64,000 bases of DNA from Topomyia yanbarensis (taxonomy: Eukaryota; Arthropoda; Insecta; Diptera; Culicidae). The notes under the pieces were generated by a model. The model worked only from the letters and a program-made list of their open reading frames with translations. It was not told where the DNA came from and did not search any database. The stretch lies in NCBI RefSeq assembly GCF_030247195.1, contig NC_080671.1:29691543-29755542 (forward strand), in the 5' to 3' direction. Numbering within the stretch: the first letter of the stretch is position 1; each line of letters opens with the position of its first letter. A program made the translations under genes and the position numbers. This document shows, in pieces, positions 51,399-60,737 of this stretch.

Positions 51399-53053
51399 CA
51401 GTTAACTCTCTCTATGTCGATATTGCAGGGACCATCGACATAGGGAGAGATCGACATATAGAACACAATGATTTTCTTTGAGACAACTTTTCCTTCAGGA
51501 CATCATAATACATACCGGGAAATGAATATAGATGCTCGTATTGGGGGGAGTAGGATAGTAGACGACGAGGTAAAGTGCACTCGCGCTGTAAAATATCAAG
51601 TTTGCTGTTTGAGAAGGAATCTCTTGTTTGCAGTTTATCATTCAGCCGCACATGTAGGGGAACATGGGGAGACTTGATCAGGTTTTCAGGTAAACCTGCA
51701 CAAATCTCTAAAAAAAAGTTTTCAATCCTCCCAAAGTCATTGAGATATAATGTAAAAAGAGTATTATTCGTGTTCATAATTTTTTGCGAAATTTTTAACT
51801 TACTTTTTCAAAAGTTATAAAAGTTTTTCTGAGATCGTTTTTTTTGTAAAGTCTCCCCACCGTGGGGAGACTTGACCAAGGCCTGGGGAGACTTGACCAA
51901 GAGAATTTTGAAAAATCAACAAAAAATAATGACAAATAATACTGTAATCCTTTTTTTCCACATTGTCGAGGCCATTAGGTAGCAGTAAAAAATATAAAAA
52001 GGGTTGCATTTCATAAATTTCGATTGTGTTTAATGCATTTCCTTTTAAGGATTAACTGTACTACTTACATTGCATTTTAACACGTCACGAAATCAGCCAT
52101 ATTACTACTAACTTTGTTTACTAGTACAAAAAGATATAGACTGATGTTTGATGTGAGATTTTTTTGTGGCGTGATTAACACTAACAGTAGGTACGACAGC
52201 ATAGTAAATATCAGATTTTTTTTATCTTTCTTCGGCTTATTGCCACTTGGTCATGTCTCCCCATAAAATCTTGGTCAAGTTTCCCCAACATAACAATTTC
52301 GTTCAATCTCGTGCAAATTTTAGTAATAACTATTTCAATGTTCCGATTTATGTAAAATCATTGATACAAAATTACATCATTTAACGCAAATTTATTAAAT
52401 ACGGAATCTTTTCTATAAGGAAAGCATTTTTCATTCCAAACTTTTAAAATTACCTTGACGGACCGAAACTAGTATAAAAATATTTTTGATATTTTTTTAA
52501 GAACCTAATAGAACACGTCATAGCCAATAATAGAATTCTGCGCTTGGTCAAGTCTCTCCATGTTCCCCTAATTTAAAAATTGTTTTGACCACGAAAGAAT
52601 TATTTCCGTGCTACAGATGGCTGCATTTTATATATTTTTATAGCACGGTAGTTAAAATTTTGAACTTAAAGATGCATAATTTCTAGAAAACCTCGATATA
52701 TGCAGATTAAGATGAATTTGTTTTACAAAGTCTCGTAGGAAAACATTGAGTATCCACTTCATCCCAAATCATATCTTTACTGTCTCTACATGCAGAATAT
52801 TGATATAGGGCTTAGCGCCCTGATCGCCAATTTTCATTTCATTATGTATATGCTTTGTGATGTCCTGAGAGAAAAAAAAACACATCGACATAGAGAGAGA
52901 ATAATGCAGGCAAATATAAAGCTAGGTACATCGAGATAGAGAAAATATCGACATAGAGGAGTTTTTATACGTGCGATCTGAAGGGACCCACGAAATAATC
53001 GAGATAGAGAAAGATATCGACATAGAGAATATCGACATAGAGAGAGTTAACTG
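51399..53053. mobile_element. pogo/Tc1-type MITE, CAGTTAACTCTCTCTATGTC ends
   Basis: Inverted termini CAGTTAACTCTCTCTATGTC and its complement, flanked by TA at 51397-51398 and 53054-53055. The word ATCGACATAGAGA and variants recur below both ends (five or more copies between 52885 and 53045, two or more between 51415 and 51465). CAG ends with TA duplication fit the Tc1/mariner superfamily, pogo in particular. Without the nested MITE it is about 740 bp; no coding. Confidence 0.8.
51657..52568. mobile_element. TA-flanked MITE, family TAGGGGAACATG, complete copy
   Basis: 912 bp with termini GGGGAACATGGGGAGACTTG and the complement of GGGGAACATGGAGAGACTTG. TA flanks at 51655-51656 and 52569-52570. 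GGGGAGACTTGACCAAG recurs, directly at 51864-51901 (twice) and inverted near 52248-52286. The truncated relative is at 32727-33723. Nested in the pogo-type MITE. Confidence 0.87.
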
Positions 53054-53089
53054 TATCTGGTAAAAATACTTCATCATAAACACATTTTT

Positions 53090-54280
53090 GCCTTTCTCAT
53101 ATAAAGAAAGGCTATGCAATCACTGTAAAAATCGACTTTTTAACCGAGGCCCGGAGGGCCGAGTATCATACACCATTCGATTCAGTTCGTCGAGATCGGC
53201 AAATGTCTGTGTGTGTGTATGTATGTGTGTGTGTATGTGTGTGTGTATGTGTGTGTGTGTGTGTCATTTAAACTCACACAATTTTCTCAGAGATGGCTGA
53301 ACCGATTTTCGCAAACTTAGTTTCATCTGAAAGGTATAACGCTCCCATAAGCTGCTATTGAATTTTTAGTTGATCCGACTTCCGGTTCCGGAGTTACGGG
53401 TTGAAGAGTGCGGTCACACAGCAAATTCCCATATAAACTGGTACCACCATAATGTTCAAATGATGTAAAACATATTAAAATTGATGTAACATTACTCTAG
53501 TTTGCGGGTCTGGATCACTAATGATCAATCAAAGCAGCTTTGACCACATTGGCCACCTATGACGGTTCATGACGCCCTCGGGGAACCCGCCAAGTTCCTA
53601 AGCTAATATCACACCCATTCCACAACGAATTCTCTACCGATTTTTACGAACTTAATTTCAAATGAAAGATACAGTAATGCCATTGACTGCTGCTGAATTT
53701 CATTCGGTTCTGACTCTTGCTTCCGGAGTTACAGGGGTGTTAGTAAGGATACACTGGAATTTCCCATATAAATCGGTACAATCGTAATACCTCGGAGGCT
53801 AAAAACTATTGAAATGGTCACCAAATTACTTCTAATCGTAGATCTAGATCACTGATTGCCAATCAAACATTCTTTGAATATATTGTCCACTATCGACGAT
53901 TCCGGAATTCCGGGCATATTCCACAATTAAAGTCACATCGGTTCATCGGTGATGACTGAACCGATTTTCTCAAACCAAGTCTCAAATGAAAGGCAAAATA
54001 TGCAGTTGAGTATTGCGTAGCCGCCCCTTCCCCCCCTCCCCACCTTGCCCTTACACCTCCCTCCTTCATCACTCCCCTCTTCTTGGATCACCCTCACGCC
54101 CAGATTTCCTTCATCCACCCCGTATACCGAAATAAAATGAAGGATTTCTGACGCATCCTCCACACCCACTCTACTAAACCCCCATTCCCTACACGTTCAA
54201 ACGCATCCACCAACCTTTGCAAATTATAATCACATGAAGATAACATTGAACTCATGCTTATTAAGCTAATTAAATATTAT
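53090..54280 (+). mobile_element. GCCTTTCT-type mosquito repeat, copy A
   Basis: Starts GCCTTTCTCATATAAAGAAA, then ACCGAGGCCCGGAGGGCCGA and CATTCGATTCAGTTCGTCGA, then a (TG)n tract, then about three decayed tandem units of roughly 300 bp (CTGAACCGATTTTCGCAAAC, GAAAGGTATAA, TTCCGGTTCCGGAGTTAC, GGTCACAC). A C-rich polypyrimidine stretch follows at 54018-54200. No protein. This repeat type is widespread in mosquitoes and is probably a non-autonomous retroelement; the class is not certain. Confidence 0.7.
53208..53263. repeat. (TG)n/(TATG)n microsatellite
   Basis: Alternating TGTG and TATG runs inside repeat copy A, at the position where copy B also has one, so the microsatellite belongs to the family. 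Confidence 0.9.
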
Positions 54281-54286
54281 TCTTTT

Positions 54287-55284
54287 GCCTTTCTTATATA
54301 GAAAGGTTATGCAATTGCTCCAAAAACCGACTTTCTAACCGAGGCCCGGAGGGCCGAGTCTCATATAACATTCGACTCAGTTCGCCGAGATCGCAAAATA
54401 TCTGTGTGTATGTATGTGTGTATCTATGTATGTGTGTATGTGTATGTGTGTATGTATGTGTGTGTATGTGCGGATTTGTTAACAAAATGTCCACATCGGT
54501 TACTCGGACATGGCTGAACCGATTTTTACAAACTAAGATTCAAATGAAAGGTATAATATTCCCATAGGTTGCTATTGAATTTCATTTTCAACCGACATCT
54601 TGTTCCGAATTACGAGTTGAAGAGTATGGTTACAAAACAAAATTTGTTGATTTTTCCAAATCGGTTTCTCGGAATTTTCTGAGCCGATTTTGACAAACTT
54701 AATTTTAAATGAAAGGTCCATCAGCTGCTGTTGAATTTTGTGTGGATCCGAGTTCTGGTTCCTGAATTACAGGGTGATACGCACGATCACGCAGCAAATC
54801 CCGATTCTAACGAATTCTGTGATGAATGTAAAAAGGTGATTTTTTTTTCAAAATGTAAACACAACTGTTGAATTTGTAGATCTAGGTCCCCAACAGTCAT
54901 TCAAAGTCTCTTTGGCCACACTGGCCACCATCGACGGATCCGGAAGCATCCAAAGTCAGAATAACGGTTATATTGGTTTCTCGAAAATGGCTAGATTTGC
55001 TCAACTTAGTCTCAAATGAAAGCTGTTGCGTCCCCAGAAACTGATATTAAATTCCATCTCCATCCGACTTCCAGCACCGGAGTTACGGGTTGTGGAGGTC
55101 GATCACATAGAAAACTCCGATTCAAACCGATACCGCGATGAATGCAAAAAGGTGCTCTTATATATACTTACCAAGTGTAATAAGAATGAAAGACATTTCC
55201 ATAATGTTATATTGTACGAACCAGCTATTAAATCATAGTTTGGAGAAATGAGAAAGGCACAATTGCACCTCTAGGTGGATTAAA
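54287..55284 (+). mobile_element. GCCTTTCT-type mosquito repeat, copy B, full length
   Basis: Begins GCCTTTCTTATATAGAAAGG, ends GAGAAAGGCACAATTGCACC then TCTAGGTGGATTAAAACAGG. The first and last ten bases are roughly inverted (GCCTTTCT / AGAAAGGC). Contains the ACCGAGGCCCGGAGGGCCGA block, a (TG)n tract and three internal units with CAAATGAAAGG and GGAGTTACGGGTTG. No coding. It is immediately downstream of copy A in the same orientation. Confidence 0.75.
54400..54478. repeat. (TG)n/(TATG)n microsatellite
   Basis: TGTGTGTATG-type runs inside repeat copy B. Confidence 0.9.
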
Positions 55285-55399
55285 ACAGGTTTTTCAAACA
55301 TGATTCTTGATTTCTAAACATGTCCAAAAATGAGACATGTTTATAGCGAGAGGGAAAAATAAACATGTGGCGGTGGTAAAATGAACAGCTTCTGATGAT

Positions 55400-55509
55400 C
55401 TGCAAAATGTCCTGTATGTATGCAATGCGCAGCGTTGGAAAGCATTTTCCGATCAATGCTGATATCCCAGCATATCATGAGCTTTGCATACACACAGGGC
55501 ATTTTGCAG
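55400..55509. mobile_element. Small foldback MITE-like repeat
   Basis: CTGCAAAATGTCCTGTATGT on the left is complemented by GCATACACACAGGGCATTTT plus GCAG on the right, about 25 bp per arm, 110 bp overall. No clear duplication. Confidence 0.55.
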
Positions 55510-55742
55510 GCAAAAAAAGTTGTCACGGAAGAATTGAATTTTCATGACGTAATATTAACCATTTTACAATCCTGTGGCATCGAAACACATCTACAAACTT
55601 GGGGTTATCCATGGGTGTTTGAACTTTTAGGATCTGTTTGAGAGCAACTAGAAAGCTTGGTCTATACATGAGATGTGATTATATTGTCTAAAATATGATT
55701 TTTCTTCACCGGTCCGGGTGTTTTTTTCCCACACACTAAGTA

Positions 55743-57076
55743 GGGGAATTGTGGGTAAAACCGACACCCCACAACTTTTCCTAGAAATCAAATTTTTATT
55801 CATTTCATAATGATACAATATTATTAGTACGTTTATTTAGAGCATTTGAAGATAAATTGGATTTACGTTAGTGCGCCGAATGTCATAAAAATTAACAAAA
55901 CATTCGACAGCAGCGTTCATACTCGTCTGGATGTAAAATTTCGTTGGTAGATTTTAAGGTTTTAACCGAACGAAAGTTTTTGAAATCACCCCATTTTTCA
56001 GTACCTATTATTATCGGCCTGTCCTATGATCAACTAGGTGCATTGAAGACGAGTTTGAAAAATTCAATATTTTTAATTGCTTTTATAAAAAAATGTGCGC
56101 TGTTGGGGTAAAACCGACACCCTATGGTTAGGGTAAAACCGACACCGTGTTAAGATGGTTGTGTATAGTTGCGATTCATTTCAAAATACTGGGGATCTTT
56201 GTGACACTTCAATTAGCCTATTAGAACACTATAGTATTAGCAGAAATACACAGAAATACTTTTATTGTGTTTATTTCTTGTAAGTCTCTTTAAAAATCAA
56301 AAATTGGAATTTTTGCTTATCTGATTCTAACGAAGCTTTTGTTATTTCTGCAAAAAGGTCATCAAACCGAATTTCTAGTGTTCTCTTGGTTTGTCATAGA
56401 CGAATTTTATCACAATGAGACAATGATATTATGTATACTCCAATAGATCGTTGATGATCAGAGTCCGAAAAATCAAATCTGAAAAAGATAGTTTTACTAA
56501 GAAGTGTGTGTGTCACTTATAAGTGAATGAATACAATTAGCAGAACGTAGAACGCTTGAAAATCTTCTCTTATGAAATAAATTGACACTGGAGGTTGCAA
56601 TGATGTGCGCAAGGATTATTTGGAAATACTCATATCAATAAATAATCCTATAGCATAAAATACTCTTATTTATAGTACTACGCTTTCGAACTTTCTTCCC
56701 CTCACTACATGATGAAGCAATAAAAAGCACATATTTGCATCATACATACTCACACTTTATTAATCACGCATATATCTCATTTTTAATAAAGATAAAGATT
56801 TTAATAAAGTGGAGAGAAAATAAATTAAAGGGGGTGTCGATCTTACCCCTATGGGGTGTCGGTTTTACCCGCAGTGCTTACTAAAAGTCACTTTGTTTTC
56901 CAAGTTTTACAACCAATATTTTTTAATGAAATTAATTTTTTGAAGCGCTGAAAAAATTAAGTCTTGTTAAGAATTTTCTGAAGAAGAATTCTGCATAAAA
57001 ATTATAATTTTATTGGTTTTGTGGCAACTTAGAAAAAGTGTTAAGCTTAAGGTGTCGGTTTTAACCATAATTCCCC
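55743..57076. mobile_element. TA-flanked MITE, family TAGGGGAATT, copy 2
   Basis: 1334 bp with termini GGGGAATTGTGGGTAAAACC and the complement of GGGGAATTATGGTTAAAACC, and TA at 55741-55742 and 57077-57078. It is the inverse of 24927-26226 over its whole length. GGGTAAAACCGACACC-like words occur near the ends and internally at 56108-56147. Confidence 0.87.
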
Positions 57077-57493
57077 TACTAAGAAAATAAATATTTTACA
57101 TTAAGTAGTATAGTCCTATGTCTACAGTTCGTGCAACCCCATAGGGCTGCCCCTTGTAGTTTTTGTTTGTGAATCCAAAGTATGAACCATCTTTTCGTTG
57201 TTGTTGTTCTTGTTGTTGTGATGTTTTCCTTCTGCTAACAACCTAGCTTGCGATACAATGTGTTTGTTTGCATGAAATTCATCCATTATCTTTTGATTTG
57301 ACCAAGATTTTGGTAAAATAGACAATAACATCACTTGATCGTTTCTTGAACATCCTGAATCTGCAAATCTCTCTTTCAGTTGAGAAATTATATCATCAAG
57401 GTCAGCAGCTTTCGTTTTTAATAACTCCAGCTCATCATTTTCTACATTAAACCCGAATAAATGTTTTCGTATTCCATGTGAAATATTCGAATA

Positions 57494-58701
57494 GGGTGAT
57501 GAGCCTATTTTGGCACCATTATGGAGAGGGTCGCACTATTTTTAGAACAACTTAAAAAGAAGCCATATTACCTATAACCTTTTTCAGAATAAAGTATCAG
57601 TGTACTGTTTCTTAAACATCTATATAATGCTTATTTGGCAGAATTGTCTCAATTTTCAGCATAAATGAAAATAAATGTTCTATTCTGTGCATCTATTCCC
57701 ACCTGAACGTTCCAATTATCGCCTCATATGTGTGCCGATTTCCACCTCATCGAAAAACAATCTAGTTGAAACGCAATGCCTCATATTTCATTTGCGTCGA
57801 TTCTAACTAGGTATCCAGATCATGGACGCCAACGCGTGATTTGTAAAACGAATTATTCTGCTTTTTTCAGCCGATCAAAACAAACGTAAACATTACGCAC
57901 ACGAAAGAAACTCATCAGCTGTTAGTAGAAGAGCGCCCAGAACTGCGCATGCAGGAAATAACCATACGAAAGTTAACAACTGGAATATAAAGTTCACATC
58001 ACACATTACTTCCTCCCGATCCAAATTGTATGTGCAGATGAAAATAAAATATCTGCAATCAACAATTAGTTGAATAACTTAAAATAATTGATTACTTATA
58101 CCTGAAATTGCATAACATTATGTTTTCAAGTTCATGTTTTGGTTTGGCCGCACTGGTGATTCTTTTCTGTATGATGGATGCAAAAAGTTGGTTTTGATTG
58201 TGGTAGTGTATCAGCAAAACATGCCAATAATAGGAACCCCCGTATTTAGTTTTATCCTATTATAACACTAGGCCTATTCTAGTGTTTGACGAGTGCTTTT
58301 AAAGTGAAATAATCGTAAAAAGGTTCTCCAGCTAAAATAAAGGTATGTATCAGTGCAATATTTAATATATTTGTGCCGGAATAACGAGATATGAGGCGGT
58401 AAATGCTGGCTCGAAAGTGTTTATTTTGCTAAGCGCCGTTGCGTCCTGTTTCGGTTCACTACGCGAGTGAGGCGGATCAGCAGATATTTCAATAAGGTGA
58501 TTTTGTTTTAATTAAAAGTTGGATTTAGTGGATAGTTCTGAATACGTATGTGCATAACAAATAAAGAATATAACTTGAGCTTTTTTTGCACACCTGTTTT
58601 AGCCAAATCGATATTGTCATTATCTCATATGCTTGGTTCGAAACCAAGGGGTACGAAATAGGGTCACAATAGGCTCTACTGCCATAATAGGCACATCACC
58701 C
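57494..58701. mobile_element. TA-flanked MITE, family TAGGGTGATG
   Basis: Termini GGGTGATGAGCCTATTTTGG and the complement of GGGTGATGTGCCTATTATGG, flanked by TA (57492-57493, 58702-58703). It splits the transposase-like gene of the large element; taking out the element with one TA brings the two coding parts back into a single frame across the join (SNGI then YSNISHG), which fixes the boundaries and the duplication. No coding capacity. Confidence 0.9.
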
Positions 58702-60419
58702 TATATGCCATTGGAATAATTGACTTGTTGAAGCTTGTTTATTGCTATTGGTGAAACGTTGATTCCCAGGACTCCTTTATTGAATATTTCAATGTTATGT
58801 ATTCTGGAATAATCCTGCACATCGCTTTCCTGAGTAGATGCTGAGAAGATTGATGTAACCGATGGTATGTCCACTGGATCACATCCTGAAGGTGATGATT
58901 GTGGTTCTGTAGTGTAGATGCTCGGTAACTGCAGATATTTTATATTGGCAGAATTGCATGCCTGCAACCTGCAAGTATCACATATAAAAACAGACTCATC
59001 CAATTGAATTTTACGCTCTGTGGATTTTAAAATTTCAATAATTTTTTGCGTTACTTTGCGAAGCTTCGACGAACACCGTTTACTAGGAAATGGCTTGCAA
59101 CACCTTACTTTATTGATATCCATAATAATTTGCTCTTGTTGACACCAAAACACCGTACTGACTAAGTCTCTTTAATGTGTTAACCTATTTCAATGTAAAA
59201 TATAGGTAAGTTTTAATACATGGTTGATACAGGTATCAACTATTTTGCTTCAGAAAACATTGGCAGGTAAAATCTATGTCCTCCTATGGTTTCTCCAGAA
59301 TAAAGAGTAATTCTCAAATGTGCGACTTAAATAACGTACAAATTGAACTATTATTCGAATATTATCAGCTTGGCGCTGAAAACAACATTTTTAGAGAATT
59401 CAATTTCTATGTAGTCAAATAATTTTTTTATTATTTTCCTGTAGTTTTTTAATGGTTCGTTATACCGTCATGGTGTAAAGAGGAAAGTTGTAGAATGTAT
59501 CATGACTATTATGAAAATCGTACGATTGTTGATGGAGAAACACGAATAACTTATGAAAAGGGCGTAATTTAACGAATTATTACTTTTTGTTGAAACAAAC
59601 TTTAAAAAATCTTGAAAACGACTACATTTTTGAAGATTTCTGTAAAGAGCATTTTCATTTGAAATGACATTTGGAATCACAATCGATAAAAAAATATATT
59701 TTTGTCTGTAAAATAGTACAGAATTGAAAAACATGTACAAAGTTATTGTTAGAAAAACTTTTTTATTGATAACTTCTCCAACATGAAATTAGACTTAAAA
59801 TGTTTCTTTTTTATTTAGGTTTTCGCTGGCAAAAAATAAAAAATTAAAAAATGGGTTTTTTTAATTTCAATTTTTAATATAAATTATAAATTTTTTGAAA
59901 ATAGGTACATTTTTTTTCAGTGTGTATTCTTTTTTTAAAGATTAATGAATGCCCTGCAACGCATTCTCGAATAGTTTTGCTGTACAAATTATGGTTCTTG
60001 AACAATATTTTTTAGAAAGTAGTGCACGCAAAAACACATACGCCCTTTTAAAAAGTTGCCCTTGAGACAAAATGATTTGATTATCTCTTGAATATACTTA
60101 ATTTCCCACATAGGCGCAACGTAAAAAGTTTCATCAAAATCGAAGATGGTCGGTCACGATTTTTTACAAAATTGGACGGCTCTTCGTGGAATTCCTCTCA
60201 TGTCAGATACATGGTCAGGCAGGGGAAAGAGGGGTGTGTGGCGTACGAGCTATGTTGTGGCTTGCTTCTATAATGTCCTTAAATTCAAACACTTTTTGTT
60301 TTTGTCTTTGTTTGACTGACAATTTTACTGCCCTGTTGATTGCTTTTACCAGATTCCCACAGCGGATGATGGGTGTTAAAGTTTACCATCACCAGAAAGG
60401 GAGTGTTTAGTTACTCCAG

Positions 60420-60737
60420 CATGTTCTTCAGTGGCTCCAACTAAGCAACCTCCAAAAAATCAAGGGAGGACAGGAAAGATGGACCGACCGGAGTAGCAGG
60501 CTCGAGCAGAGAGCCCTCTCACGCACATACGATCACTCGTACTCCCCCTCCCCCCACGTCTTACAGAAATGCCAAACCAGACTCACCGTGGAACATCATC
60601 TGGTTGATTGTCCAGAGCTTCGAAACCTCCGAAACCTCCACCAACTACCGTCTTCAATCCGAGACATTCAGGTCAATGACCCGACAAGTGCGGATACACT
60701 TTATTATCTCCTCGTTGCGGATGACCAATTAGGTTAA
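60420..60737 (+). pseudogene. LINE reverse transcriptase C-terminal remnant
   Basis: The + strand reads CQTRLTVEHHLVDCPELR, the C-terminal zinc-binding segment typical of jockey/I/R1-like LINE ORF2 proteins, then SSIRDIQVNDPTSADTLYYL and a stop at 60735. Only the last about 80-100 codons are present; the domains before it are absent, as expected of a 5'-truncated copy. The first Cys of the usual C-X2-C pair appears to be lost. No poly(A) or duplication identified. Confidence 0.65.

Larger units (their letters stand above)
50328..57159 (-). mobile_element. LTR-like repeat, copy 2, with several nested insertions
   Basis: The left end is again GACGTAGGACTACGTC after a T-run, the right end the CCCATAGGGCTGCCCCTTGT block before a T-run. 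Homology with copy 1 appears at 50328-50720, 51160-51270, 55655-55695 and 57080-57159; the remainder is inserted or unrelated sequence: a pogo-type MITE, two GCCTTTCT repeats, a foldback and a TAGGGGAATT MITE. It lies in the transposase gene of the large element, and the flanks join in frame if four T's are counted as the duplication. Confidence 0.6.
48971..59153 (-). pseudogene. Transposase-like gene of the large element, broken by insertions
   Basis: The minus strand reads, in order: N-terminal piece 59153-58704 with a zinc-binding pattern (RCCKPF near residue 17, VFICDTC near residue 55); 57491-57160 with YSNISHGIRKHLF, an LKERF helix, and LPKSWSNQKIMDEF; 50327-50037 with LEFYDSDQISRAMPGLNDYV, VQKRLLICSLKEAFNRFKE and IGFSSFASLRPKNC; then 49888-49697 and 49288-48971 with further pieces (AAEWSSLYQKTKMIP). 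This order is that of a transposon-encoded protein I have seen widely in arthropod and cnidarian genomes, with a CC-PF zinc domain and a GFSxFxxLRP motif; I do not know its name. Excising the MITE at 57494-58701 with one TA, and the long repeat at 50328-57159 with a 4-base A duplication, restores the frame at both joins. Frameshifts remain in the 3' half. Confidence 0.75.
46650..60200 (-). mobile_element. Large DNA transposon with ~700-bp inverted repeats, expanded by nested insertions
   Basis: The right arm is continuous from about 60200 to 59480. Its inverse is found on the left in two parts, 46650-47140 and 48636-48835, separated by an inserted repeat (47145-48625). Matching blocks include CAGGGCATTCATTAATCTTT, CACTGAAAAAAAA, TTTTCGCTGGCAAAAAATAA (inverted) and AATCGTACGATTTTCATAAT. 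Between the arms lie minus-strand remnants of one transposase-like gene. Removing the two large inserted repeats leaves roughly 5 kb. The outermost ends are blurred and no target duplication was found. CACTG lies about 270 bp inside the arm, so it is not the terminus, and I do not assign a superfamily. Confidence 0.7.

Noticed and set aside
46918..59923. Reading CACTGAAAAAAAA as the true terminus of a CACTA/Chapaev-type element
   Set aside because: The inverted repeat continues about 270 bp beyond CACTG on both sides, so CACTG is internal to the arm and cannot define the superfamily.
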